Below are positions 30,792 through 42,197 of a stretch of DNA of 64,000 nt, piece by piece. The translations under genes and the position numbers were made by a program. Below the pieces are notes generated by a model. That model had not been told where the DNA came from and made no database searches. It saw only the letters and a list, made by a program, of their open reading frames with translations. Location of the stretch: contig CANBSV010000004.1 of assembly GCA_947372225.1 (NCBI GenBank), positions 1-64,000 of the forward strand, read 5' to 3'. The stretch is from Burkholderiales bacterium (GTDB taxonomy: Bacteria > Pseudomonadota > Gammaproteobacteria > Burkholderiales > Burkholderiaceae_C). Within the stretch, counting starts at the first letter, position 1. Each line of letters begins with the position of its first letter.

Positions 30792-32471
30792 ATGACCGCC
30801 TGGCTCTCGAAACTCGACGCCCACCTGCCGATTCGCTATGCCACGTGGGTCGCCTGCGCGGTCGGCTTCGCGATCAGCCTGTGGGTCGAACTCACGATGC
30901 CTCTTGGGGTGGGCTGGTTCTGGCTCGTGCCGCTGGCACTCGGAGCGCTGGTGCTGGTTGGCGGCCACGACGCCCGGCAGCAAAGCCACTCGATCCTGCG
31001 CAACTACCCGGTCATCGGCCACCTGCGCTTTCTGCTCGAACTGATCCGCCCCGAAATCCGCCAGTACTTCATCGAAAGCGACAGCGAAGCGGCGCCGTTT
31101 TCACGGCAGCAGCGCTCACTGGTCTACCAGCGGGCCAAGGGTGAGTCGGACAAGCGCCCGTTTGGCACGCAAAAGGACGTCAACGCCCAAGGCTACGAGT
31201 GGATCAACCACTCCTTGCAGCCCACCAGACTGCGCGGCCACGACTTTCGCATCGTCATCGGTGGCGCTGCGGGAACGTCCGGCACGCCATGCACGCAGCC
31301 CTACAGCGCCAGCGTGTTCAACATCTCGGCCATGAGCTTCGGCGCGTTGTCGGCCAACGCCATCCTCGCTCTCAACGAGGGTGCCCGTCGCGGCGGCTTT
31401 GCCCACGACACCGGCGAGGGCTCGATCAGCCGCTACCACCGCGGGGCACTCGGCGATGGCTCAGGCGGCGATTTGATCTGGGAAATCGGCTCGGGGTACT
31501 TCGGCTGCCGCAATGCCGATGGCAGCTTCAATGCCGATCTGTTTGCCCAGAACGCAGCCAGCACCCAGGTCAAGATGATCGAGCTCAAGCTGAGTCAAGG
31601 CGCCAAGCCGGGGCACGGCGGTGTGCTGCCCGGCCCGAAGGTGACCATCGAAATCGCCGAGGCGCGTGGCGTGCCGCCGGGGGTCGACTGCGTGAGCCCG
31701 GCCAGTCACAGCGCGTTCACCACGCCGATCGAAATGATGCAGTTCATCGACCGCCTGCGTGGCTTGTCCGGCGGCAAGCCGGTGGGCTTCAAGCTGTGCA
31801 TCGGTCACCCTTGGGAGTGGTTTGCGATCGCCAAGGCGATGCTCGAGACCGGCATCACACCCGACTTCATCGTGGTCGATGGCGGCGAAGGTGGCACCGG
31901 CGCCGCGCCGCTGGAATTCACCGATCACGTCGGCGCGCCGCTGCAAGAAGGTCTGATGCTCGTGCACAACACGCTGGTCGGTCTGAACCTGCGCGACCGC
32001 GTGAAGATCGGCTGTGCCGGCAAGATCGTCAGTGCGTTCGACATCGTGCGCGCCATGGCGCTGGGCGCCGATTGGTGCAATTCAGCCCGGGGGTTCATGT
32101 TCGCGCTGGGCTGCATCCAGGCCCAAACCTGCCACACCGGCGCATGCCCCACCGGCGTGAGCACCCAGGATCCCTGGCGGCAGCAAGCGCTGGTGGTGCC
32201 GACCAAGGCCGAACGGGTGTTCAACTTTCACCAAAGCACGCTCAAGGCGCTGCAAGAGCTGGTGCAAGCGGCGGGGCTCAACCACCCCGAAGGCATCACC
32301 GCCGACCACATCGTGCGTCGCAGCGAGAACAACAAGGTCCAGCTGCTGAGCAACTTGCTGCCCTTCGTCAAGCCGGGTGAGCTGCTCGCTGGCGAGCTGC
32401 CCCACAACGTCTTCAGGCTTTACTGGCCCATGGCCCAGGCGAACAGCTTTCAGGTGGTGCCGGCGGGCTGA
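30792..32471 (+). CDS. FMN-binding glutamate synthase family protein
   Basis: A 559-residue protein with one or two N-terminal membrane segments (about residues 18-58), then a glutamate-synthase FMN/Fe-S domain. Seen are FNISAMSFGALSANAI, DTGEGSISRYH, KLSQGAKPGHGG and VDGGEGGTGAAP, and a cysteine cluster in CIQAQTCHTGACPTG for a 3Fe-4S centre. The amidotransferase domain is absent, so it is not a complete GltB. The reaction in vivo is unclear. RBS GAGGAA. Divergent from metX. Confidence 0.92.
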   Translation: MTAWLSKLDAHLPIRYATWVACAVGFAISLWVELTMPLGVGWFWLVPLALGALVLVGGHDARQQSHSILRNYPVIGHLRFLLELIRPEIRQYFIESDSEAAPFSRQQRSLVYQRAKGESDKRPFGTQKDVNAQGYEWINHSLQPTRLRGHDFRIVIGGAAGTSGTPCTQPYSASVFNISAMSFGALSANAILALNEGARRGGFAHDTGEGSISRYHRGALGDGSGGDLIWEIGSGYFGCRNADGSFNADLFAQNAASTQVKMIELKLSQGAKPGHGGVLPGPKVTIEIAEARGVPPGVDCVSPASHSAFTTPIEMMQFIDRLRGLSGGKPVGFKLCIGHPWEWFAIAKAMLETGITPDFIVVDGGEGGTGAAPLEFTDHVGAPLQEGLMLVHNTLVGLNLRDRVKIGCAGKIVSAFDIVRAMALGADWCNSARGFMFALGCIQAQTCHTGACPTGVSTQDPWRQQALVVPTKAERVFNFHQSTLKALQELVQAAGLNHPEGITADHIVRRSENNKVQLLSNLLPFVKPGELLAGELPHNVFRLYWPMAQANSFQVVPAG

Positions 32472-32479
32472 AGCCCCTC

Positions 32480-33097
32480 TCAGGCCGGTGGCTGGCTGTC
32501 GATGAAGCTGGGGCGGGCATACAGTTTTTCGGACAACCGCTGCAAATTGCCGTACGAACTGCGCCAGTCGATGTGCGCAAAGCGGAAGTCGAGATACCCC
32601 AGCGCGCAGCCCACGGCCACATCGGCCAGCGTGAGATGGTTGCCGTTGCAGCACCAGGGCTTGTCGGCCAGACCCGAACTCATGGCGGCCAGCGAGGAAT
32701 GCACCTTGCCCATCTGGCGATCCACCCACGCGGCACTGCGCTCGCCGTCGGCACGACCGGCCCAGGTCTGTTCGAGTCGCACCGAGACAGCAGCATCGAG
32801 CACGCCATCAGCCAGCGCTTCCCAGGTGCGCACCTCGGCGCGCTCACGGCCGCGCTCGGGAATCAGTCGGCCCACCGGCGACAAGGTGTCGACGTACTCG
32901 ACGATCACCCGCGAATCAAACACGGCCTCGCCGCCCTCCATCACCAGACAAGGGACCTTGCCCAACGGGTTGGACGCGAGGATGCGGTCTTCGCCCCACA
33001 CGTCTTCGAGCTCGAGGTGGTAGTCGAGCTTCTTTTCGGCCAGCACGACGCGAACCTTGCGCACGTAAGGGCTGGTGAGCGAACCGAGGAGTTTCAT
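32480..33097 (-). CDS. Glutathione S-transferase family protein
   Basis: A 205-residue cytosolic protein. The thioredoxin-like N-domain has SLTSPYVRKVRVVLAEK, NPLGKVPCLV and the glutathione-contacting DSRVIVEYVD. The helical C-domain has LTLADVAVGCALGYLD. The catalytic Ser/Cys position is in LTSPYV. The substrate is unknown. It is convergent with the glutamate-synthase-like gene (8-bp gap) and divergent from purB. Confidence 0.92.
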   Translation of the reverse strand: MKLLGSLTSPYVRKVRVVLAEKKLDYHLELEDVWGEDRILASNPLGKVPCLVMEGGEAVFDSRVIVEYVDTLSPVGRLIPERGRERAEVRTWEALADGVLDAAVSVRLEQTWAGRADGERSAAWVDRQMGKVHSSLAAMSSGLADKPWCCNGNHLTLADVAVGCALGYLDFRFAHIDWRSSYGNLQRLSEKLYARPSFIDSQPPA

Positions 33098-33275
33098 GAA
33101 GGAACGCGTGACGCGTGTGGTCGCAGGAGGAAAGACGGGTGTAACCGGATGTGAAATTCATTCTAACGACGCGATTTTTCAATCCGGCAGCCCGCCCCAC
33201 CCTCATCTCGCGCGGCGGCGCGCGCCCCTGGTGCCGGCAGCGCCGTGACGCCGCACCGCGCGCCATGGCCCCTAA

Positions 33276-34694
<1,419 letters not shown>

Positions 34695-34705
34695 TACGCG
34701 GCGCC

Positions 34706-35548
34706 ATGAAATTCATCGATCAGCTGGCCGCCGCCGAGCGCGTCAACGACTCCTTGCTGTGCGTCGGACTCGATCCCGAGCCATCGAAATTTCCGGGCGC
34801 CTGGAAGGACGATGCCGCTCGCATCTTCGACTTTTGCGCGGCGATCGTTGATGCCACCAAGGATCAGGCGATCGCCTTCAAGCCGCAGATCGCCTACTTC
34901 GCGGCGCACCGCGCCGAGGACCAGCTCGAGCAGCTGATCACGCACATCCACACGGTCGCGCCGCAGGTGCCGGTGATCCTCGACGCCAAGCGCGGCGACA
35001 TCGGCAGCACCGCGCAGCAATACGCCCGCGAGGCCTTCGAGCGCTACCGCGCCGATGCGCTCACGCTGTCGCCGTTCATGGGCCACGACTCGATCGAACC
35101 GTATTTCGACTACCCGGACAAAGGTCTGATCCTGCTGTGCCGCACGTCGAATCCGGGCGGCTCGGACCTGCAGGCGCAGCGGCTGGTCGGCGCCGACGGC
35201 CGCCCCGGGGACCTGCTGTTCGAGCACGTGGCACGGCTCGCGCAAGGCGCGTGGAACCGCACCGGCCAGCTCGGCCTGGTGGTGGGTGCGACCTTCCCGG
35301 CCGAGATCGCACGCGTGCGCGAACTCGCGCCCACGCTGCCGCTGCTGATTCCCGGGGTCGGCGCGCAAGGCGGTGATGCCGCCGCCACGGTGCGCGTGGG
35401 CTGGCGCTCGCAGGCCGGACACACCACCGGGGCGATCGCCGTCAACTCCTCGCGCGCGATCCTGTACGCCAGCGCGGGTGATGACTTCACGGTGGCGGCG
35501 CGGCGGGTGGCCGAGGCGACACGCCAGCAACTGAACGCGGCACGCTGA
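34706..35548 (+). CDS. pyrF: Orotidine 5'-phosphate decarboxylase
   Basis: A 280-residue enzyme producing UMP. It has LCVGLDPEPSKFP at the N-terminus and the catalytic DAKRGDIGSTAQQY, which place it in the longer, type 2 OMP decarboxylase group. LIPGVGAQGGD is the phosphate-binding part. It is probably co-transcribed with purB and is convergent with the M14 peptidase gene. Confidence 0.96.
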   Translation: MKFIDQLAAAERVNDSLLCVGLDPEPSKFPGAWKDDAARIFDFCAAIVDATKDQAIAFKPQIAYFAAHRAEDQLEQLITHIHTVAPQVPVILDAKRGDIGSTAQQYAREAFERYRADALTLSPFMGHDSIEPYFDYPDKGLILLCRTSNPGGSDLQAQRLVGADGRPGDLLFEHVARLAQGAWNRTGQLGLVVGATFPAEIARVRELAPTLPLLIPGVGAQGGDAAATVRVGWRSQAGHTTGAIAVNSSRAILYASAGDDFTVAARRVAEATRQQLNAAR

Positions 35549-35575
35549 GCCCGCGCGCGCCTGGCGCCGCGACGA

Positions 35576-37294
35576 TCAATCCAGGCTGACCTCGGCGCGC
35601 ACCACGCCGGCCCGATCGGCACGAGCGCTGACCGCCAGCCGCGTGCCTTGCGGCGCACGCACCACCCACTCACCGACCGCGCGGTCGGCCGTCACGTTGC
35701 CACCCGGCATGGACAGCAGCGAACTCCTGGGCGCATGGCCTTCGAGCTGCGGACCTTCGTAGCGCGACTTGCCACTGACCAGCGAGACCGCCGTGCCGTC
35801 GGTGCCATTGCCGGTGGGCAGGTGGATCTCGAACATCACGCCGCGCACGACCTTGCGCTCGAGCGCACGTTTGCTGATGTACGACGGCAGCCAGCCGCTG
35901 TTGGCCACCGCGAGGCGCACACGCCAGGTGTCGGGGCCGAGTGCGCGCACCTCGGTGCGCAGCAGCTCGAGCCGGGGCAGACTCAAGGCCAGTTGCGTCA
36001 TCCACGCCGGGAAACGTGCAGCCTCGCGTTCACGCAGGTGCGGCGGCGGATTGCGCCAGTAGTTCTGGAAATCCCAGCCGCCGATCTCGACCGCGCCGAG
36101 CTGAGGGTGATCAAACGCGCGCCACTCCACATGCGCCTGACCGTCGCAGTGCTCATCGCTCCACTTGAGCAGCTTCAAGTCGTCTTCGACCGGGTGCTCG
36201 CGGTACCAGTCGATCCACGGGTACCCGGTGATGCCGGCCTCGGCGTTGGGCGCCCAGATTTCCACCGTCCAGAACAGCGCGCCCAGGTGCTCGTAGACCC
36301 AGTCCTGCGTGCCGGTGATGATTTCCTTGGGGTGGTACTTGAACTCGTGCCACGCGCTGACCGCCGGATAGCCGGTGAGCTTGGCGCCCAAGGCGCTGAA
36401 GCGCTTGAACGACCACAGGTCCTCGGGGATCATGTCCTCGTCGGATTGCGTGCCCATGGGCCGCAGGATCACGCCGCTGTGCGTGTGAAAGCTGATGGCC
36501 GCGCCGATGTTGGGGTGGCCGGTGATGAAGTCGACCATCGCGCGCACCTCAGGCTCACTGGTCGGATAGGGGCCGGCGCCGGTCTGCTCGTACTCCTGGC
36601 GCCACTGCGACGGGAAGTTGCGGTTCAGGTCCAACCCCTCGACATCGGCGTTGATTTTCACGGTCAGGCCGTCGTAGCGCTTGAGCGTGCCCTCGGGCAT
36701 GACGCGGTAGTACTCGCCACCGAATTCGCCGGGCTCGCGCGGCACCATCAGCCGGGGGTCGAGCTCGCAGCGCTTGTGGCCGCCGTGAGGATCCGCGATG
36801 CGCATCATGAGCACGCGGCCGTCGCCATCGATGTCTTCCATGGTCAGCCCGTCGACCGGGTCTTCGGCCCACGGGTAGCGCCGCGTCGACGAGCGAATGT
36901 GGCGCGGCCGGTCGGCCAGCGCGAGCTCGGCGCCGTCGGGGTTCAGGCGCGGACACAGGTAGACCACGCGGGTGTCCAGCAGCTGCGTGATCTTCGCGTC
37001 GCGGCCGTATCCGGTGACCAGCTGGTGCAGGTAGTAAAGACACGCGGTACTGGCCGTCAACTCGGCCGCGTGGATGTTGCCGTCGGCCCAGAACGCGGGC
37101 TTGTCGGTGTCGATGCCGGTGACCGCATTCGTGACCACCGCCAGCCAGATGTCGCGGCCTTCGTGGCTTTGGCCGATCGACACCACCGACACCAGATCGG
37201 GGTGCGCTGCGGCGTAGTCGGCGAGCAGTTGCGTCAGCGCGTCGTGCCGGTAGAACGTGTCGAAGCGCGGAGCAGGGGTGGCGGGTGCGTTCAT
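35576..37294 (-). CDS. M14-family zinc carboxypeptidase
   Basis: A 572-residue protein with no signal peptide. The zinc ligands His and Glu are in NIHAAELTAS and the third His in FHTHSGVIL; the likely catalytic Glu is in FWTVEIW. LNPDGAELAL and the arginine-containing LDLNRNFP are also typical of M14. The C-terminal 150 residues form an additional beta-rich domain. The substrate, peptide or cell-wall fragment, is unknown. A long gap-free frame supports the ATG at 37294. Confidence 0.9.
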   Translation of the reverse strand: MNAPATPAPRFDTFYRHDALTQLLADYAAAHPDLVSVVSIGQSHEGRDIWLAVVTNAVTGIDTDKPAFWADGNIHAAELTASTACLYYLHQLVTGYGRDAKITQLLDTRVVYLCPRLNPDGAELALADRPRHIRSSTRRYPWAEDPVDGLTMEDIDGDGRVLMMRIADPHGGHKRCELDPRLMVPREPGEFGGEYYRVMPEGTLKRYDGLTVKINADVEGLDLNRNFPSQWRQEYEQTGAGPYPTSEPEVRAMVDFITGHPNIGAAISFHTHSGVILRPMGTQSDEDMIPEDLWSFKRFSALGAKLTGYPAVSAWHEFKYHPKEIITGTQDWVYEHLGALFWTVEIWAPNAEAGITGYPWIDWYREHPVEDDLKLLKWSDEHCDGQAHVEWRAFDHPQLGAVEIGGWDFQNYWRNPPPHLREREAARFPAWMTQLALSLPRLELLRTEVRALGPDTWRVRLAVANSGWLPSYISKRALERKVVRGVMFEIHLPTGNGTDGTAVSLVSGKSRYEGPQLEGHAPRSSLLSMPGGNVTADRAVGEWVVRAPQGTRLAVSARADRAGVVRAEVSLD

Positions 37295-37356
37295 GGACAG
37301 GCTCGGCAGGGTGTGAGTCGGTCAGGCCATCTTAGGTGGTGGCCGTTGGCGACGCG

Positions 37357-38115
37357 TCACACCGCCAGCGGCTCGCCGGCCACGAACACCTTCAACTCGC
37401 CGGGCGCAAAGTCCACCCAGGGCTCGTCGCGCGTGAGCGGCTCGGTGACGATCACCGCGACCCGGTCCGATGGCGTGGTCAGCCGCGAGAAGTCGACGCT
37501 GATGTCGCCGTCTTGCAGCCGCGCTTCGCGAAACGGATGTTGGCGCACCAGGTAGGTCAGCTTCGTCGAGCAGTGCGCCCACAGCGCCTCGCCCTGGCTG
37601 AGCATGAAGTTGAAGGTGCCGTGCGCGGCAATCTGGGGCACCAGCTCGCGCAGCGTGGCGGTGAGTTCGGCCACCGGCGGCAAGCTGGCGTGCGCCTTGG
37701 CCAGCTCTTGCATCAGCCAGCAAAACGCCAGCTCGCTGTCGGTGTCGCCCACCGGGTGGAACGACGCATGCAGCCGCGGCGCATAACCGGTGAGGTTGCC
37801 GTTGTGCGCGAACACCCAGTAGCGGCCCCACAGCTCGCGCACGAACGGGTGGGTGTTTTCCAGCGCCACGCGGCCCTGCGTGGCCTTGCGGATGTGGGCG
37901 ATCACGTGGTCCGAGCGGATCGGGTAGTTCTGCACCAGTTCGGCCACCGGCGAATGGCGCGCGCTTTGCGCATCGACGAACAGACGCAGCCCGGCGCCCT
38001 CGAAGAATGCAATGCCGAAGCCGTCCCGATGCTCCTCGGCACGGGTGGCAAAGCCGGTGAAGCTGAACATGATGTCGGTCGGCGTGTTCCCGTTCATCCC
38101 GAGCAGTTGGCACAT
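37357..38115 (-). CDS. Class II glutamine amidotransferase (YafJ-like)
   Basis: A 252-residue protein starting MCQLLGMNGNTPTD, so that Cys2 becomes the N-terminal nucleophile after Met removal; this fixes the start at 38115. HRDGFGIAFFEG, HIRKATQG, FAHNGNL and DTDSELAF are Ntn-hydrolase amidotransferase motifs. No synthetase domain is attached, so the ammonia acceptor is unknown. The FAD reductase gene ends 11 bp upstream on the same strand. Confidence 0.92.
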   Translation of the reverse strand: MCQLLGMNGNTPTDIMFSFTGFATRAEEHRDGFGIAFFEGAGLRLFVDAQSARHSPVAELVQNYPIRSDHVIAHIRKATQGRVALENTHPFVRELWGRYWVFAHNGNLTGYAPRLHASFHPVGDTDSELAFCWLMQELAKAHASLPPVAELTATLRELVPQIAAHGTFNFMLSQGEALWAHCSTKLTYLVRQHPFREARLQDGDISVDFSRLTTPSDRVAVIVTEPLTRDEPWVDFAPGELKVFVAGEPLAV

Positions 38116-38126
38116 GGGTCGGTCCT

Positions 38127-39428
38127 TCAGCGCCGGTCGAACAGCAGCCGCCACCACGCGCTGGGGCTGGTCAGGCTGCTGGGAACATGGGTTTCCTCGA
38201 GCACGCCGCTCATGCGCTTGAGGCGGCCCGGGCTGCGGCGCGCGCTCCACACCAGCAGGTCAACCAGCCACGGATGGTCGTTGACGGCGTTGGCGCGCTC
38301 GTAGACCGCATAGCGCGGCGCCAATGCGCGCACCCGCTGTTCGTAAGTGGCGCGCACCTGCGAATCGCCTGTGGCATCGCAGCGCCCCTCGATCACCGCT
38401 TCGGCAGCCAGGATGCCGGTTTCCATCGCCTTGCCGATGCCCTCGCCGGTGAAGGCATAGGTGCTGCCCGCGGCCTCGCCGGTCACCAGCAGGCCTGGGC
38501 GCGAGAACTGCGCACCCTCGAGCGAGCAGCGCAGCGGCGCACCCTTGAGCTCGCCGACCCACTCGCCGCTGCCCACCAGCTCGCCCGCGGCGGGGTGCAC
38601 GCGGGTGAATGCCTCGAACATCGAGCGCAGGTTGACGTCTTGCATCGTCTCGCCGCCGCGCGAGCCCGCACCACGGCGCTTGGCATGGCTGTGCGCCACG
38701 CCCACACCGATGTTGAACACACCGTTCGGGCAAGGAAAGATCCACCCGTAGCCGCGCTTCATGTGCCGGTGCCACACCACTTCCAGCTCGGTGATGCGCC
38801 CGACCAGCGCCGGGTTGCGCACATAGCCGCGCAGCGCCACGCCGCTGGGCGTGCGGCGCTCGCACACACCGGCGGCTTGCAGCGCCAGCGGCGGCGCGCC
38901 GCTGGCGATCAGCACCCACGCCGCGCGCACCTCGTGCTCGGTGTCGCCCGAACGCAGCCGCGCACCCACCACCCGCACCACGCCGTCCACCGTGGATTCG
39001 AGCGGTCCCACAAAGCGCAGAGGCGCGAACATGCGCGCGCCGGCCGCGGCCGCACCGCGGCAAAGAATCAGATCGAGCTGGCGACGTGGCAGCACCGCCA
39101 GCGTGCCAGGCACGTCCACTCGACCGCCGCGCGGGCCGATCACGGCGACATGTCCCGCCGCTTGCGCCTGGCCCAGCACCTCGTCGAGCAACCCCAGACG
39201 GCGCAGCGCGTGATGGGCGTCGGGAATCAGCCCGTCGCCGCAGACCTTGTCGCGCGGAAACGCCTGCTGATCGACGAGCACCACATCGAACCCGGCGCGC
39301 GCCAGCGTCAGCGCGGCCGCGCTGCCTGCGGGGCCCGCGCCCACGACGATCACATCGCATCGCGCGGGCAGATCGGACGGCGACAGGTTGATGTCGCAGC
39401 TTGGGGCAATGGCCAAAGTGGGGCTCAC
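38127..39428 (-). CDS. FAD-dependent oxidoreductase, geranylgeranyl-reductase type
   Basis: A 433-residue flavoprotein. The FAD-binding Rossmann motif is VVGAGPAGSAAALTLARAG, followed by CGDGLIPDAHHALRRLG, a pattern seen in the geranylgeranyl reductase family. RRQLDLILCRGA and GEAAGSTYAFTGEGIGKAMETG complete the fold. Members reduce isoprenoid chains or act as halogenase-like monooxygenases. The substrate is not indicated. It lies 11 bp upstream of the amidotransferase gene. Confidence 0.88.
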   Translation of the reverse strand: MSPTLAIAPSCDINLSPSDLPARCDVIVVGAGPAGSAAALTLARAGFDVVLVDQQAFPRDKVCGDGLIPDAHHALRRLGLLDEVLGQAQAAGHVAVIGPRGGRVDVPGTLAVLPRRQLDLILCRGAAAAGARMFAPLRFVGPLESTVDGVVRVVGARLRSGDTEHEVRAAWVLIASGAPPLALQAAGVCERRTPSGVALRGYVRNPALVGRITELEVVWHRHMKRGYGWIFPCPNGVFNIGVGVAHSHAKRRGAGSRGGETMQDVNLRSMFEAFTRVHPAAGELVGSGEWVGELKGAPLRCSLEGAQFSRPGLLVTGEAAGSTYAFTGEGIGKAMETGILAAEAVIEGRCDATGDSQVRATYEQRVRALAPRYAVYERANAVNDHPWLVDLLVWSARRSPGRLKRMSGVLEETHVPSSLTSPSAWWRLLFDRR

Positions 39429-39450
39429 GGGAAAAGCGGCGCTCGCGCGA

Positions 39451-40992
39451 TCAGACGGCGTAAAGGTGGAAGAAGCCGTTTTGATACACCGGTCTGAGGC
39501 CTTCGCCCTGCAGCGGCCGCTCGCTCAAGATGAAGTCGATTCGATACCTTTTCTTGATCTCGGGCAGGGCCGAAATGTCCTTCACGACCAGATCGCGTGC
39601 CAGCACACGCTGGTACCACTCATAGATCAACAGGTTGGTGGTCGGCACAAATTTGTAGACAGAAAAGCTGTCCCGCTGCGTCTTGCGGATGAAAGCCAGA
39701 TGTCCTGGCGAACGGTCTTCGAGATCCAGAACGACCGCCGCCGAATCCGTGTTGAGCCGGATCCAGTCGGTCGTCGAATTCAGCGCCGCCTGCTTGCCCG
39801 AGGGGTATGCCACGCGATACGAGTCCACCCCGTTCCGGTAAAGCCGACTGCCCAGCCCCAGCGCGACGAATACCAGCATCACCGAGACCACGGTGAGCTG
39901 ACGGGTTCGCCCATTTGAATCTTCAGCTGGGGATCTGGATTCCGCAGGGTGCAGCCAGCCTGATTTCTTGAACAGCACGAACAGCAAGGTCAAGCTCAGG
40001 AAAAGTGAAAGAGCGCTCGTCCTGTAGGGATAAAACTTCAAGAACACACCCTGGGTGTCCAAAACGGCGGTCAGGAGACTGAGGAACTGTTGCGCAAAAA
40101 GGATGAGGCTCAACAGGCAGAGCGTGCGAATGGCAGGGTCCTTGTCCTTGCCATGGGTCTTGATGCACAACCAGCCCATGACCGCGCTCAACGCCACCCC
40201 GATCCGCACCGCAGTGTCTCCATGCAACAGCTTCGCCATGACGGCGAGGTGATGCGGGTTTCGGACGTAGGCATAGACCCAGCTCACGGTCATGCCGTCG
40301 ATCACGTTCGGGTTGTGAACAAGGTATTTGCCCGCGAGATAGAACGCCAGAGGCATCAGCAGCGCGGCCAGTATCAATGCGGAGACGAACAGCTCCCGCA
40401 AGGGTATGCGACGAAGAAGAAAATAGGCACCTAGCGCCAGAACATACCAGCCGCCCACCAAAACATGGAAGTAAATGGCAGCGGCGGCAAATACCACGGA
40501 CAACCGCGTTCTCTCCTCAAGCAAATAATAAATACTGTAAAAAACGAAGGCATAAGAAACGACTTTGGTCTCAAAGGACCTGAAGATCCATTCATTCCCA
40601 AAAAAGCTTTGGTGAGACACCACAAATGCGGTCAGAAGAAAAACCGCCTCCAGGTGACTGAACCGCAATTTCTTGAAGAAAAGAGACAGTGGAAAGGCCA
40701 AAAGAATCGCACACAGCGTTCGCCCCAGCGCCGCGATCTGCTCAAAGCTGGCAAAGCCCAAGGCCCAACCCACCACGGTATCGAAAATGATGCGGGTTCC
40801 GGGGACGTCCTTGATACTCAGGGCACCGGGAATCCAGTGCGGGTCCGCAAAAGCCTTCGCGAATACAAAATACTCTTCTTCGTTGTCGCTCAACCTGATG
40901 GAAAGCGTCGCCAGAAAAATAACCGCGAACATCAATACCCGCAGATCAATCCTGTTGATCAGATCGACAAACTTCCGGGTTTCATTTTTCAT
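39451..40992 (-). CDS. Polytopic membrane protein, glycosyltransferase-C-like
   Basis: A 513-residue protein with about ten membrane helices and a soluble C-terminal part. The start MKNETRKFVDLINR at 40992 is chosen because the upstream frame is not membrane-like. An early acidic motif (SDNEEEYFVFAKAF) after helix 1 resembles the first periplasmic loop of GT-C glycosyltransferases, but no specific family was recognised. Base composition is distinct: from 40501 to 40560 only 22 of 60 bases are G or C. Together with the neighbouring polysaccharide genes this suggests a horizontally acquired envelope gene. Confidence 0.7.
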   Translation of the reverse strand: MKNETRKFVDLINRIDLRVLMFAVIFLATLSIRLSDNEEEYFVFAKAFADPHWIPGALSIKDVPGTRIIFDTVVGWALGFASFEQIAALGRTLCAILLAFPLSLFFKKLRFSHLEAVFLLTAFVVSHQSFFGNEWIFRSFETKVVSYAFVFYSIYYLLEERTRLSVVFAAAAIYFHVLVGGWYVLALGAYFLLRRIPLRELFVSALILAALLMPLAFYLAGKYLVHNPNVIDGMTVSWVYAYVRNPHHLAVMAKLLHGDTAVRIGVALSAVMGWLCIKTHGKDKDPAIRTLCLLSLILFAQQFLSLLTAVLDTQGVFLKFYPYRTSALSLFLSLTLLFVLFKKSGWLHPAESRSPAEDSNGRTRQLTVVSVMLVFVALGLGSRLYRNGVDSYRVAYPSGKQAALNSTTDWIRLNTDSAAVVLDLEDRSPGHLAFIRKTQRDSFSVYKFVPTTNLLIYEWYQRVLARDLVVKDISALPEIKKRYRIDFILSERPLQGEGLRPVYQNGFFHLYAV

Positions 40993-41210
40993 GGGTGGTC
41001 TTGTATGTCCCGACGTCCAGAGCGTTCGCCTGAGGGCCTGAGCGTCCTCTGGCCGCCGACTGCGGTGCAGATTGTGGGCGCGTCGCGGTCGCCCTCCTAG
41101 AATCCCGCTTCTGCTCGCCCACCCGCCTTGACACTCCGTCCCCTGCCCACACCACAGTCCGATGCGGCCTGCGGGGTCGTGTTGGCAGTCACGACCCGGG
41201 TGTGCCGCTG

Positions 41211-42188
41211 ATGGCTCTCGGGCGCCAGCACGCCATGCAACTGCTGCGTCTGGTGGGAGCACCACTGCTGCTGTCGGCCGTGGTGTGGCTGGCCGGCCCG
41301 CAAGCCGTGCTGGCAGCGGTGCGAGGCGCCGACCTGGGCTGGCTGGCGCTGGGTCTGGTCAGTGCAACCGCAGGCAACACCTCTTCGTCTTTGCGTTGGG
41401 CCGAGCTCGCGCGCTGGCTGGGCCACCGGGTGCACGCGCGCTGGGCCATCGCGGTGTATTTCCGCGGCGTGGCCATCAATGCACTGTTGCCCGGGGCGGT
41501 GCTCGGCGGCGACATGTTTCGCGCCTGGCAACTGAACCGCGACGGCTGCGCGATGGGCGCGGCGAGTCTGTCGGTGGTGCTGGATCGTCTGAGCGGGCTG
41601 TGGATCCTGTTCGCGCTCGGCGCACTTGCGCTTTTCGTCGGGCTGGGTACGCCCGAGATGGACATCCTGCGCGCGCGACTGCATGTGCCCGACGGGTGGC
41701 CGTCGGGAGTGATCGCCGCCAGCTTGCTGAGCGTCGTGCTGTTGTTGCCTTTGCTGGTGCTGAGCACGCTCGCGGCACTGGCCGGCTGGGGCGCCAAGCC
41801 CGGTGGACGGCGGGCGATGGCGGTCGATCTGCTGCGCCGTCCGGACGGTTTTCAGCAGTACCGGCGCCAGGCTGTCGCCTCGCTGGCGGTACAGGCCTTT
41901 GCGGTGGGCGCGCTGTACTGCGCGGGGCGCGCCTTTGGCGTCGTGCTGCCATGGTGGGTGGTGGCTTTCACGGCGGGGCCGATCTTCGTGTTTGCCGCGC
42001 TGCCGGTGAGCTTTGGCGGCTGGGGCACACGCGAAGTGGCCACCGTCACCGCCTGGTCGGCCTTTGGGATCGCACCGCCGTTGGCGGTGGCCGCGGCGGC
42101 GGCCTTCGGTATCTATGCGCTGGCGCAAGCCACACTGGCCTGGTTGCCGATACCGTCCAAGCCATCGGTTGCACCCCACACCCCCTGA
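41211..42188 (+). CDS. UPF0104/LPG-synthase-like transmembrane protein
   Basis: A 325-residue integral membrane protein. The ATG at 41211 is preferred to the GTG three codons before. Eight or so helices are predicted. AVYFRGVAINALLPGAVLGGDMFRAW and ALPVSFGGWGTREVATV match the flippase-like domain found in lysylphosphatidylglycerol synthases and UPF0104 proteins. The soluble synthase domain is absent. A role in moving lipid-linked sugars fits the glycosyltransferase gene 9 bp downstream. Confidence 0.85.
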   Translation: MALGRQHAMQLLRLVGAPLLLSAVVWLAGPQAVLAAVRGADLGWLALGLVSATAGNTSSSLRWAELARWLGHRVHARWAIAVYFRGVAINALLPGAVLGGDMFRAWQLNRDGCAMGAASLSVVLDRLSGLWILFALGALALFVGLGTPEMDILRARLHVPDGWPSGVIAASLLSVVLLLPLLVLSTLAALAGWGAKPGGRRAMAVDLLRRPDGFQQYRRQAVASLAVQAFAVGALYCAGRAFGVVLPWWVVAFTAGPIFVFAALPVSFGGWGTREVATVTAWSAFGIAPPLAVAAAAAFGIYALAQATLAWLPIPSKPSVAPHTP

Positions 42189-42197
42189 TTTGCGGGC

